The notes beneath the pieces were generated by a model. That model did not search any database. It was not told the origin of the DNA and saw nothing but the letters and a program-made list of their open reading frames with translations. Shown one piece after another: positions 1-5,770 of a stretch of 6,529 nucleotides of DNA (position 1 is its first letter; each line of letters starts with the position of its first letter). The stretch is from Nitrospirota bacterium. GTDB lineage: Bacteria > Nitrospirota > Nitrospiria > SBBL01 > Manganitrophaceae. The stretch lies in assembly GCA_023248505.1 (NCBI GenBank), contig JAHFEM010000114.1:1-6529 (forward strand), in the 5' to 3' direction. A program made the translations under genes and the position numbers.

Positions 1-375
1 CTCAAAGGACTGGATGAGGTTTATCTGAATGGGCATCCGACCCAAAGGCTGCCGGGCAACCTCAATATGAGTTTTGCCTATGTCGAAGGAGAATCGCTTT
101 TGATGGGCCTGAAGGAGATTGCTCTCTCCTCGGGTTCGGCCTGTACAACCGCCACATTGGAGCCCTCTTATGTCCTACGCTCCTTAGGGGTCGGTAGCGA
201 TCTGGCTCATTCTTCTCTTCGATTTGGATTAGGACGTTTCAATACAGAAGAAGAAGTCGACTATGTCGTTCAACGGGTGGTCGAGACTGTTCGACGTCTT
301 CGAGAGATGTCTCCTCTCTATGAAATGGCAAAAGAGGGGATTGATCTCAAGAATGTTCAATGGACACAACATTAA
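1..375 (+). CDS. iscS: Cysteine desulfurase IscS, C-terminal part (5' end outside window)
   Basis: PLP-dependent cysteine desulfurase. It converts L-cysteine to alanine and holds the sulfur as a persulfide that is passed to IscU and to sulfur-relay proteins. The reading frame is open from base 1 and gives 124 codons before TAA. The active-site loop SSGSAC is present, with the persulfide cysteine codon at 142-144, followed by the family signature [11 protein letters not shown]. Further on are [12 protein letters not shown] and a TEEEVDYVV segment, as in E. coli IscS. The distance from the catalytic Cys to the C-terminus is 76 residues, the same as I recall for E. coli IscS (Cys328 of 404), so the end is intact and roughly 280 N-terminal residues, including the PLP lysine, lie upstream. 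It is the first visible gene of the isc operon; iscU begins 37 nt later. The long Cys loop and operon context favour IscS over NifS or SufS. Confidence 0.96.
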   Translation, partial: LKGLDEVYLNGHPTQRLPGNLNMSFAYVEGESLLMGLKEIALSSGSACTTATLEPSYVLRSLGVGSDLAHSSLRFGLGRFNTEEEVDYVVQRVVETVRRLREMSPLYEMAKEGIDLKNVQWTQH

Positions 376-412
376 TCTCTAATCTAATTCCCAGAGTTGG
401 AGGAGAATCGAA

Positions 413-796
413 ATGGCATACAGCAATAAAGTGATCGACCATTACAATAACCATCGGAACGTCGGATCGCTTGATAAGAATGCTCCTGAAGTCGGGACGG
501 GTGTTGTCGGCGCGCCGGAGTGCGGGGACGTGATGAAGCTTCAATTGAGGGTCAACAACGGCGTCATTGAAGACGCCAAATTCAAGACATTCGGTTGCGG
601 CAGTGCGATCGCCAGCTCAAGCCTGGCCACGGAGATGCTCAAGGGGAAGACGTTAAATGAGGCGACGGAAATCAAGAACACCGATATCGTCAACGAGCTG
701 AATCTTCCTCCGGTTAAAATCCATTGCTCCGTGTTGGCGGAAGATGCGATCAAGGCCGCCATCGCCGATTATAAAAAGAAAAACGGTCTGGTTTAA
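413..796 (+). CDS. iscU: Iron-sulfur cluster scaffold protein IscU
   Basis: Scaffold on which a [2Fe-2S] cluster is assembled from IscS sulfur and iron, then handed on by HscA/HscB. The 127-residue product matches the usual IscU length (128 in E. coli). It starts with the typical MAYSNKVIDHYNNHRNVGS. The three cluster cysteines are visible at C37 (in APECGDVMKL), C62 (in FGCGSAIASSS) and C105 (in KIHCSVLAEDA), with the conserved Asp39. The HscA recognition motif LPPVK is intact at residues 98-102, which fits the hscA gene downstream. The start is fixed by a strong Shine-Dalgarno GGAGGAG at 399-405, 7 nt before ATG. The complete Cys/Asp set and the LPPVK motif mark it as IscU rather than SufU or the N-domain of NifU. 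Confidence 0.98.
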   Translation: MAYSNKVIDHYNNHRNVGSLDKNAPEVGTGVVGAPECGDVMKLQLRVNNGVIEDAKFKTFGCGSAIASSSLATEMLKGKTLNEATEIKNTDIVNELNLPPVKIHCSVLAEDAIKAAIADYKKKNGLV

Positions 797-810
797 GATA
801 CGGAGGAACA

Positions 811-1164
811 ATGGAAGAGACAACAACGAATCAGGAACAGGTGATCTCTCTCACGCCGAATGCGGTGAAGGCGGTCAAGGAAATCATTGAGAAAAAGAAC
901 CTCGGCCAGGTCGGCTTGCGGGTCGGCGTACAAGGGGGCGGCTGCTCGGGTCTCTCTTATAATCTGAATTTTGAGACAGAGGTGAATCCTCACGATGTTT
1001 CCTTCGAGATGGACGGCCTCCGCGTGATCGTCGATCAGAAGAGCGCCATCTACCTTGCCGGAACCACGCTCGATTTCAGCACTGAACTGGTGGGAGGCGG
1101 TTTCAAATTCCTCAATCCGAACGCGAAGCGCAGCTGTGGATGCGGCGAGTCTTTTTCCGCTTAA
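811..1164 (+). CDS. iscA: A-type iron-sulfur carrier protein IscA
   Basis: A-type carrier (HesB/IscA family) that accepts iron or Fe-S clusters and delivers them to apo-proteins. The product is 117 residues, slightly longer than E. coli IscA (107) because of a polar N-terminal extension of about 10 residues. The three invariant cysteines are C45 (GGGCSGLSY) and C109/C111 (RSCGCGESF), with the family spacing of 64 and 2. The segment FLNPNAKRSCGCG is characteristic. ATG follows the iscU stop by 14 nt. A GGAGGA Shine-Dalgarno at 802-807 sits unusually close (3 nt) to this ATG, but no other start fits the family better. IscA is preferred over ErpA because of its position between iscU and hscB; sequence alone does not fully separate the two. 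Confidence 0.94.
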   Translation: MEETTTNQEQVISLTPNAVKAVKEIIEKKNLGQVGLRVGVQGGGCSGLSYNLNFETEVNPHDVSFEMDGLRVIVDQKSAIYLAGTTLDFSTELVGGGFKFLNPNAKRSCGCGESFSA

Positions 1165-1192
1165 GGTTCGGGTGAAACGAGGAGAGCGGAGC

Positions 1193-1209
1193 AGCGCCGT
1201 AGCGGCGCT
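1193..1209 (+). other. Perfect GC-rich hairpin in the iscA-hscB gap
   Basis: AGCGCCG (1193-1199) and CGGCGCT (1203-1209) form a perfect 7-bp stem with a 3-nt TAG loop. An alternative pairing of GAGAGC (1182-1187) with GCTCTC (1207-1212) uses the same right arm. There is no T-tract after it, so it is not a terminator by itself. It lies 28 nt after the iscA stop and may protect the 3' end of iscSUA mRNA or slow polymerase; that role is inferred. Confidence 0.5.
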
Positions 1210-1268
1210 CTCGACGGCCTGAAGTGTGGGGCCGCAGCCGCGAAAAGGCGTGATTGCGATCTTAAAGA

Positions 1269-1294
1269 GGCCCCGTGAGGGGCCGTTCCATTTT
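1269..1294 (+). terminator. Terminator-like hairpin / possible attenuator between iscA and hscB
   Basis: GGCCCC (1269-1274) pairs perfectly with GGGGCC (1279-1284) around a GTGA loop, which is of the stable GNRA tetraloop class. An A-rich stretch precedes it (1264-1266), and GTTCCATTTT follows, giving only a weak T-tract (1291-1294) six bases after the stem. The hairpin ends 29 nt before the hscB start and interrupts an otherwise tight operon. The imperfect T-tract suggests partial termination or an RNA-stability element that lowers hscBA-fdx-iscX expression relative to iscSUA, rather than a full stop. This is inference from structure only. Confidence 0.42.
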
Positions 1295-1313
1295 ATAGAC
1301 CTGAGATTTTAGG

Positions 1314-2024
1314 ATGAAGCGGGCGGGGACCACTGAAGTCATGCAACAAAGGGGATGCTGGAATTGCGGCGCGCCGGTCGAGTCGCTTTATCTCTGCAAC
1401 CGATGTGCAACCCTGCAACGATTTCCGGAAAAGATCGACTACTTCACCCTCTTTGGGATTGAGCCCCAGTTGAATATCGATCTTGCTCGGCTCGAAGCCG
1501 CGTTTTATGAGTTGAGCCGTAAGTTCCATCCGGATTTCTATCAAAAGAAATCTTCGGAGGAGCAGGCGATCAGCCTTGAGAACTCAGCCATTTTAAACAA
1601 ATCCTATCGGACATTAAAGGATCCGATTCAAAGGGTAGAATACTTGATCCGTTTCGTTGAAGGAGGGAGTGCGGTTGCATCGGAGGCGCCGGCGGATCTC
1701 TTTGATGAAATTTTTGAATTGCAAGAGTTGTTGGAGGGGGTGAAGCGGGGACCCGGTGATGCGGGAGAGGCGGGTCGGCTCCTCGGTGAACTCAAGAGTG
1801 CAGAAGGACGTTTTCTAAAAATTCAGGAAGAGGGAAACCGGTCGCTGGAACGGCTCTCGATCGAATGGGATCGGTTGCAAAAAGGCCGGACCGAAAAGGG
1901 ACTGACCGAAGAGCAACGTCGATCTCTTTCCGAGATGAAGCAGATCTTATCCCGAAGAGCCTATTTGGAGCGTATCCTGAACGACATTCAGACCGGAATT
2001 GGAAAGCTAGAGAAAGGAAATTAG
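1314..2024 (+). CDS. hscB: J-domain co-chaperone HscB with N-terminal tetracysteine (zinc-ribbon-like) motif
   Basis: J-protein that brings IscU to HscA and stimulates its ATPase. In order: a cysteine segment at residues 15-31 (CWNCG, then CNRC; C15, C18, C28, C31); a J-domain at about 41-115 starting DYFTLFGI, with the essential HPD at 72-74; then the C-terminal helical IscU-binding region (LFDEIFELQELLEG onward, about 129-236). At 236 residues it is much longer than E. coli HscB (171), through the N-terminal extension and about 24 extra residues in the C-terminal part, including a Gly-rich insert near 147-155. The CWNCG...C..C....Q arrangement closely resembles human HSCB, where it binds metal. 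Start choice is uncertain: ATG 1314 has only AGG directly before it, and ATG 1341 (residue 10) is also possible; both keep all four cysteines. An in-frame TGA at 1302 rules out earlier starts. The stop abuts the hscA ATG with no gap. Confidence 0.93.
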   Translation: MKRAGTTEVMQQRGCWNCGAPVESLYLCNRCATLQRFPEKIDYFTLFGIEPQLNIDLARLEAAFYELSRKFHPDFYQKKSSEEQAISLENSAILNKSYRTLKDPIQRVEYLIRFVEGGSAVASEAPADLFDEIFELQELLEGVKRGPGDAGEAGRLLGELKSAEGRFLKIQEEGNRSLERLSIEWDRLQKGRTEKGLTEEQRRSLSEMKQILSRRAYLERILNDIQTGIGKLEKGN

Positions 2025-3860
2025 ATGCCAAGAGTCGTTGGAATCGATCTCGGAACCACAAACAGCCTGGTCGCTTACATGGAGAGAGGAACGCCTCGGG
2101 TCATCCCGGATGCGGAAGGGATCGCCATTCTCCCCTCCGTCGTCTCATTTGGATGGGAAGGCCGCCCGGAGGGCGTGGTCGTCGGCGAGGAGGCGAAAAA
2201 GCATCTGATCACCTATCCGGATCGGACCGTCTTCTCAATCAAGCGCTTCATGGGAAAAGGGATGGAGGATGTCGGAGACGATCGAACATTCGTTCCCTAT
2301 GCGCTCACAGGGGGGAAACAGGAGGTGGTCCGAATCTCCGTCGTCGGAAAGCTTTATACCCCTCCGGAGATCTCGGCTTTTATTTTAAGAGAGTTGAAGC
2401 AGCGCGCCGAAGCCTTTTTCAAAGAGCCGGTTCGTCAGGCGGTGATTACCGTTCCGGCCTATTTTAACGATAGCCAGCGTCAGGCGACGAAGGACGCGGG
2501 AAAGATCGCCGGTCTCGAAGTCCTCCGGATTGTAAATGAGCCGACCGCCGCGTCGCTCGCTTATGGGCTTCAGAAGAAAAAAGAGGGAACCATTGTCGTC
2601 TATGATCTCGGCGGGGGAACTTTCGACGTCTCGATCCTAAAAATCAAAAACGGCATCTTCGAGGTCCTCTCGACCAACGGCGACACCCATTTGGGTGGAG
2701 ATGATGTCGATCGACAGCTGACGCTCTTGATGGTCCGAGAAATTGCAACGCAAAGCGGCATGGATCTCTCCTCTTCTCCCGAGGCCCTTCAAGAAATCCG
2801 GTTGGTCTCGGAGAAGGTTAAATGTCAGCTCTCTTTCGAAGAGAAGGCGGAGGTTGCACTTTCTTTTCCGGATAAAAAGATAAATTATCGGCGGACGATT
2901 GCAAGGACCGAGTTCGATGCGCTGATCGACGATTTCGTCGAGAAGACCTTGGGACCGTGCCGTCAGGCCTTGACCGACGCCCATCTGAAGCCCGAACAGG
3001 TCGACGAGGTCATTCTGGTCGGCGGGTCGACCCGGATTCCGCTGGTCAGGAAAAGGGTCGCCGATCTGTTTAAAAAAATCCCCCACAGCGAATTAAATCC
3101 GGATGAAGTGGTTGCGCTCGGCGCGGCGGTCCAGGCCGATATTTTGGCGGGGGGGATCACGAACATGCTTCTTCTGGACGTGACGCCGCTCTCGCTGGGA
3201 ATTGAAACAATGGGGGGGGGCGTCAGCCGGTTGATTCCGCGAAACACGACGATTCCAAGCAGCGCCAAAGAGATGTTCACGACGTTTGTCGATGGGCAGA
3301 AGTCCGTCTCGATCCATGTCGTCCAGGGAGAACGGGAATTGGTAAAAGACTGCCGGAGTCTCGCGAAGTTCAATCTGACCGAGATCGATCCGATGCCGGC
3401 CGGCATCCCGAGAATTGAGGTGACCTTCATGATCGACGCGAACGGCATCCTCAACGTCAACGCCAAGGAGTTAAGAAGCGGGAAGGCGCAATCGATCGAA
3501 GTCAAACCGACCTATGGGTTAACCGACGGGGAAGTGGAAAAGATGATCTCCGAGTCAATCGAGCACGCCCGTGAGGATCTGAACGAGCGGATGTTCATCG
3601 AAGCGCGGAACGAGGCGGAGTCGGTGTTGCGGCATGCCGAGAGGGCGCTCTCGCAGGGCGCGGCATTGGTTGATGGATCGGAGAAGGGGGAAATTGAGAA
3701 GAGCATCGCCGGCCTGAAAGAGGCGATGAACGGGAACGACCATCATCGCGTCCGGGAGGCGCTCGATCGGCTCGACCAATCGACGAAGCACCTCGCCGAG
3801 ACGTTGATGAATCAAACGTTGAAAGAGGCGCTTCAGGAAAAGAAGCTCTCTGATCTATAA
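2025..3860 (+). CDS. hscA: Fe-S assembly Hsp70 chaperone HscA
   Basis: Specialised Hsp70 that binds the LPPVK loop of IscU and, with HscB, drives cluster transfer. The product is 611 residues (616 in E. coli). The nucleotide-binding domain (about 1-380) shows phosphate loop 1 IDLGTTNS (7-14), [12 protein letters not shown] (171-182), phosphate loop 2 [11 protein letters not shown] (193-203) and the adenosine motif LVGGSTRIP (331-339). The interdomain linker LLLDV is at 382-386, followed by the beta substrate-binding domain (about 387-500, including [11 protein letters not shown]) and a helical lid (about 500-611) that ends KKLSDL, without the EEVD tail of eukaryotic cytosolic Hsp70s. A Shine-Dalgarno AAAGGA at 2013-2018 lies inside the hscB end, and start and stop are directly adjacent, so translation is probably coupled. 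DnaK is excluded mainly by operon position and the shorter C-terminus. Confidence 0.95.
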   Translation: MPRVVGIDLGTTNSLVAYMERGTPRVIPDAEGIAILPSVVSFGWEGRPEGVVVGEEAKKHLITYPDRTVFSIKRFMGKGMEDVGDDRTFVPYALTGGKQEVVRISVVGKLYTPPEISAFILRELKQRAEAFFKEPVRQAVITVPAYFNDSQRQATKDAGKIAGLEVLRIVNEPTAASLAYGLQKKKEGTIVVYDLGGGTFDVSILKIKNGIFEVLSTNGDTHLGGDDVDRQLTLLMVREIATQSGMDLSSSPEALQEIRLVSEKVKCQLSFEEKAEVALSFPDKKINYRRTIARTEFDALIDDFVEKTLGPCRQALTDAHLKPEQVDEVILVGGSTRIPLVRKRVADLFKKIPHSELNPDEVVALGAAVQADILAGGITNMLLLDVTPLSLGIETMGGGVSRLIPRNTTIPSSAKEMFTTFVDGQKSVSIHVVQGERELVKDCRSLAKFNLTEIDPMPAGIPRIEVTFMIDANGILNVNAKELRSGKAQSIEVKPTYGLTDGEVEKMISESIEHAREDLNERMFIEARNEAESVLRHAERALSQGAALVDGSEKGEIEKSIAGLKEAMNGNDHHRVREALDRLDQSTKHLAETLMNQTLKEALQEKKLSDL

Positions 3861-3880
3861 TTTTTGATCTTATTTGAAAC

Positions 3881-3890
3881 AGAGAAAGAG
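3881..3890 (+). promoter_or_regulatory. Ribosome binding site selecting the fdx start
   Basis: The purine run AGAGAAAGAG lies 3 nt before ATG 3894. It supports ATG 3894 over the in-frame TTG at 3864, which follows a T-tract with no purine-rich site. The resulting 111-residue protein begins MPKVTFKIGD, in register with E. coli Fdx, which also begins MPK and has 111 residues. Confidence 0.55.
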
Positions 3891-3893
3891 ACC

Positions 3894-4229
3894 ATGCCTA
3901 AAGTCACATTTAAAATAGGCGACATAGGACAGGACATCACCGTTGAAGCCAAGGAAGGCCAATCGATCCTGGATGTCGCGCTCGATCATCACATCGATCT
4001 GGAGCATAATTGCGGGGGAAATTGCGCGTGCACCACCTGCCATGTCATCGTCCGGGAGGGGACGGAGAAGAATCTCTCGCTCATGGATGAGGATGAAGAG
4101 GATCGTCTGGATACGGCAGAAGGGTTGACCCTCACCTCCCGGTTGGGATGCCAGGCCCGGATCAAAGGGGATGTGGTGGTGGAGATTCCTAAAAATACGC
4201 AAACGTTCAGGAAAGCAGAACAGCACTGA
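3894..4229 (+). CDS. fdx: ISC-type [2Fe-2S] ferredoxin
   Basis: Adrenodoxin-type [2Fe-2S] ferredoxin that supplies electrons for cluster assembly on IscU. The four ligands are C40, C46, C49 and C86: C-X5-C-X2-C in the segment CGGNCACTTC, and the last in SRLGCQAR. The extra Cys between the first two ligands (C44) is also found in E. coli Fdx. The acidic stretch MDEDEEDRLD (64-73) corresponds to the partner-binding face of this family, and VVVEIPKNTQ near the end matches the family C-terminus. The length, 111 residues, equals E. coli Fdx. The gene starts 33 nt after hscA and is followed by iscX after 36 nt, so it is clearly in the operon. The start is taken at ATG 3894 for length and alignment. 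Confidence 0.95.
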   Translation: MPKVTFKIGDIGQDITVEAKEGQSILDVALDHHIDLEHNCGGNCACTTCHVIVREGTEKNLSLMDEDEEDRLDTAEGLTLTSRLGCQARIKGDVVVEIPKNTQTFRKAEQH

Positions 4230-4265
4230 TCGAAATCGAGACTGTCCTAATCGAAGGGAGATCCT

Positions 4266-4478
4266 ATGAAGCTGGGTTGGCATGATGCGGAAGAAATCGC
4301 GCTGGCGCTCTTGGAGAAATATCCGAATACAGACCCGCTCACGGTCCGGTTTACCGATCTGCATAAGATGGTGGCCGAACTTCCCGGCTTCGAAGACGAC
4401 CCGAAGAAATCGAATGAGCCGATTCTAGAAGCGATTCAGATGGCATGGCATGAGGAATATCAAGACGCCCACCGCTAG
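4266..4478 (+). CDS. iscX: Fe-S assembly protein IscX (YfhJ)
   Basis: Small acidic protein of the ISC operon that binds IscS and iron and modulates cluster assembly, competing with frataxin for the same IscS surface (family knowledge). The 70-residue product carries the family pattern: W5 near the start with D-x-x-E-I-A following, YPNTDPLTVRFTDLHKMV (19-36), the acidic FEDDP (42-46), SNEPILEAIQ (49-58) and a final W-x-x-E. A GGGAG Shine-Dalgarno at 4256-4260 lies 5 nt before ATG. It is the last gene of the operon, and the following cluster points towards it with 6 nt between stops. It is slightly longer at the C-terminus than E. coli IscX (66). Confidence 0.95.
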   Translation: MKLGWHDAEEIALALLEKYPNTDPLTVRFTDLHKMVAELPGFEDDPKKSNEPILEAIQMAWHEEYQDAHR

Positions 4479-4484
4479 CGCTCC

Positions 4485-4745
4485 CTACCACGTCACCACC
4501 GTATCCGAATCCAAAATATAACCGAGCATTTCTTCGTAGCCGATTTGCGGATGGAGATTTCCCTTTTTGTTTTTTGTATCTTCCGCCAGGGCAAACACCT
4601 GTCCTTTTAATTCCTGCAGCTCCAGATCCGCATCCGCGGCATCCTGAACCAAGATGACAGTCACCTCATTCGATTGCGCTTGGGCTCGAATCACCTCCAT
4701 GGCCCCCGAATCACCCCGTCTCAAAATGTGTAAAATCCGTTTCAT
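4485..4745 (-). CDS. dsrH: DsrH/TusB-like sulfur-relay subunit
   Basis: Third gene of a - strand DsrE-DsrF-DsrH set. DsrH/TusB proteins form a heterohexamer with the other two subunits and take part in sulfur transfer (tRNA 2-thiouridine in Tus, sulfur oxidation in Dsr). The 86-residue product shows the TusB pattern: MKRILHILRRG at the start, VTVILVQDAA in the middle (28-37), VFALAEDTKNKKG, and a C-terminal IGYEEMLGYILDSDTVVTW ending in Trp as in E. coli TusB. It contains no cysteine. The conserved Cys20 of DsrH in sulfur oxidisers is therefore absent, which argues for a Tus-like or other relay rather than dissimilatory sulfur oxidation. A good Shine-Dalgarno AAAAGGA (reverse strand, about 4750-4756) precedes the start. 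The family is recognised with fair certainty; the exact pathway is not. Confidence 0.78.
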   Translation of the reverse strand: MKRILHILRRGDSGAMEVIRAQAQSNEVTVILVQDAADADLELQELKGQVFALAEDTKNKKGNLHPQIGYEEMLGYILDSDTVVTW

Positions 4746-4754
4746 GCAATCCTT

Positions 4755-4784
4755 TTAAAACGCAAAAAATTAAAACGCAAAAAA
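4755..4784. repeat. Perfect 15-bp tandem duplication at the dsrF stop / dsrH leader
   Basis: The unit TTAAAACGCAAAAAA occurs twice head-to-tail, at 4755-4769 and 4770-4784. On the coding (-) strand, the first-read copy encodes the last Phe-Ala-Phe and stop codon of the dsrF-like gene, and the second copy is the intergenic leader of the dsrH-like gene, ending in a TTTT tract next to its Shine-Dalgarno. The copies are identical, which suggests a recent slippage duplication that lengthened the spacer without changing either protein. Confidence 0.93.
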
Positions 4785-5117
4785 AATCTCGGCGGCCGCG
4801 ATTTTCTCTGCCGTCTCCTCTCGGGAGAGTAGACTTGTTTTATAATCGCTGTCCGAAAGGTCGATCTCTCCGGCGCTTTGCTTGTCGATGTAGAACACCG
4901 GGATAAACTCTTTCAGCGTGGCGAGAAACTTTTCCGCCATTTCCCCATCGGTCAGTCTGTCGATGTCCGGCGTCAGAAGAAGAGGCGCCCGGTCCGCCAG
5001 GATGACATCCACCGCATGTTCCCCTGCCGCCAGCCCCAAGGCAATACGAATTCCTTCGCAGGCGCGATGGCTTTCTTCAGGATTGCTTCGAATCAGTACC
5101 AGAATGCGTCGGATCAT
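4770..5117 (-). CDS. dsrF: DsrF/TusC-like sulfur-relay subunit
   Basis: Middle gene of the sulfur-relay set, DsrE/DsrF-like fold. The 115-residue product begins with a hydrophobic strand MIRRILVLIR, has a second core strand AVDVILADRAPLLL (35-48), a segment DGEMAEKFLATLKEF (57-71) that lines up with the ARDYIATFKLLG part of E. coli TusC, and ends AEIFFAF, like the DVILRF end of TusC. Its only cysteine is C20, in the first helix; the segment where TusC has its cysteine-containing WVC is replaced by a Cys-free VFYIDKQSAG, so it is probably structural rather than a sulfur carrier. It starts 6 nt after the dsrE-like stop with no clear Shine-Dalgarno, suggesting coupling to the gene before it. It is the most divergent of the three and is assigned largely from its position. 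Confidence 0.7.
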   Translation of the reverse strand: MIRRILVLIRSNPEESHRACEGIRIALGLAAGEHAVDVILADRAPLLLTPDIDRLTDGEMAEKFLATLKEFIPVFYIDKQSAGEIDLSDSDYKTSLLSREETAEKIAAAEIFFAF

Positions 5118-5123
5118 CGTCGG

Positions 5124-5435
5124 TCAATTAAAGGTGATAAAACGGTCACACCCCTTTACCAGATCGGAAAGGACGACCAGTCCACAAAAAACCGCCTTAT
5201 CGCTGGTGGGAATGCCTCGACGCTGAGCGCCGTAGGCGCAGAGAAACAGCTTGATCCCCTCCTGCCGGAGCAGATCGATCTCCGGGCGATCCAAATTTTG
5301 GACCCCATCATCGACGAGGTAGAGATACGTGTCGACTCCTTGTTGAAGGGACTCTTTCGCGAGAGAGACGACGGTGTCTAAGTTCTTGTTTTCAGGGGGG
5401 GTTGAGAGAAGAATGCCCAGTTTCTGTTTACGCAT
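5124..5435 (-). CDS. dsrE: DsrE/TusD-like sulfurtransferase subunit
   Basis: First gene of the - strand sulfur-relay set. In TusBCD and DsrEFH this subunit carries the active persulfide cysteine. The 103-residue product opens with the strand KLGILLSTPP, then has GVDTYLYLVDDGVQNL (33-48), and the key segment LFLCAYGAQRRGI (63-75). There C66 and the RRG match E. coli TusD around Cys78 (NICVAAALRRGV). The end, GLVVLSDLVKGCDRFITFN, parallels the TusD end (GLGALAE...CDRVVQF). Two further cysteines, C84 and C96, are present. There is no good Shine-Dalgarno upstream, and a possible promoter places the transcript start close to the ATG. It is confidently a DsrE-family protein; whether its partner is TusA/TusE or something else cannot be seen here. 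Confidence 0.82.
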   Translation of the reverse strand: MRKQKLGILLSTPPENKNLDTVVSLAKESLQQGVDTYLYLVDDGVQNLDRPEIDLLRQEGIKLFLCAYGAQRRGIPTSDKAVFCGLVVLSDLVKGCDRFITFN

Positions 5436-5441
5436 AGGCCG

Positions 5442-5471
5442 ACTTTAACATCCGGCTAAACGCCTTGTCAA
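5442..5471 (-). promoter_or_regulatory. Candidate sigma70 promoter for the dsrE-F-H cluster, near-leaderless
   Basis: On the - strand, a consensus -35 TTGACA (5471-5466) is followed after 18 nt by TAAAGT (5447-5442, 4 of 6 matches to TATAAT). The expected start of transcription is about 5435-5437, on or beside the dsrE-like ATG. That would give a leaderless message and would explain why no Shine-Dalgarno is visible. The -35 is convincing; the -10 is only moderate. Confidence 0.4.
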
Positions 5472-5543
5472 CATCGGCCCCATTCCAATGAGGTATCCCA
5501 CGGCGCCGTCTGGATATGAAGTGAAAATACAGTAAAAATTTTG

Positions 5544-5573
5544 TTGATCTAATTCGAATATGCTAAGTATACT
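5544..5573 (+). promoter_or_regulatory. Candidate sigma70 promoter for the PAS-domain gene
   Basis: TTGATC (5544-5549, 4 of 6 matches to TTGACA) is spaced 18 nt from TATACT (5568-5573, 5 of 6 to TATAAT). Transcription would start near 5580, leaving a leader of about 190 nt before the proposed GTG. The -10 overlaps the palindrome AGTATACT. A second TATACT at 5593-5598 lacks a recognisable -35. Confidence 0.35.
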
Positions 5574-5770
5574 CAGAAACGGCGGGGGGTATTATACTTT
5601 TGGGCGGATCTGCGTATATCTAAATCAGATCAGGTGAGCGACGCGCTGTAATCAATTAAAGTGAAGGACTGTTGTTCACATTACTGAAAAGATCCGGCGC
5701 GGGCGTTATGATCCCTATCATGCCTTTCGAGCGGTACGCGGATCGTTTTTGAGGAGAGTATTGGGAAGAG

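Larger units (their letters stand above)
5436..5770. other. Divergent intergenic region between dsrE-like and PAS genes
   Basis: This 335-bp stretch has no credible gene. It is AT-richer than its surroundings between about 5515 and 5690. It holds candidate promoters for both flanking genes, a perfect 10-bp palindrome ACGGCGCCGT (5500-5509), a perfect 8-bp palindrome AGTATACT (5566-5573), and a second TATACT at 5593-5598, 25 nt after the first. A perfect TATAAT on the - strand (5596-5591) has no good -35 partner. An imperfect hairpin lies at 5702-5724 (ATGAT-CCCT-ATCAT flanked by GGC/GCC with a 3-nt bulge). No tRNA, repeat array or transposon end was found. Confidence 0.6.

Noticed and set aside
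1165..1313. Hidden small gene between iscA and hscB
   Set aside because: I saw no reading frame with a start, a ribosome binding site and plausible coding sequence; the stretch is dominated by hairpins.
1865..2467. 200-codon + strand open frame overlapping the hscB end and hscA start
   Set aside because: It lies across two well-supported genes, is rich in Arg/Gly and low-complexity residues, and matches no family; it is a frame shadow.
2963..3505. 180-codon - strand open frame inside hscA
   Set aside because: It is fully antisense to conserved HscA motifs and has no recognisable domain or ribosome binding site.
3864..3893. Upstream TTG start extending the ferredoxin by 10 residues
   Set aside because: It has no Shine-Dalgarno, the start would be in a T-tract right after the hscA stop, and ATG 3894 gives the exact family start and length.
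4878..5381. 167-codon + strand open frame antisense to the dsrF- and dsrE-like genes
   Set aside because: The - strand proteins show clear TusC/TusD patterns in the same place; the + frame has no family features.
5591..5596. Perfect TATAAT on the - strand as the dsrE promoter
   Set aside because: No acceptable -35 at 16-18 nt and no extended -10; the TTGACA nearer the gene is the better candidate.
5661..5679. GTGAA/TTCAC inverted repeat as an operator
   Set aside because: It has only 5-bp arms with a 9-nt spacer, which is expected by chance; no known regulator box fits.
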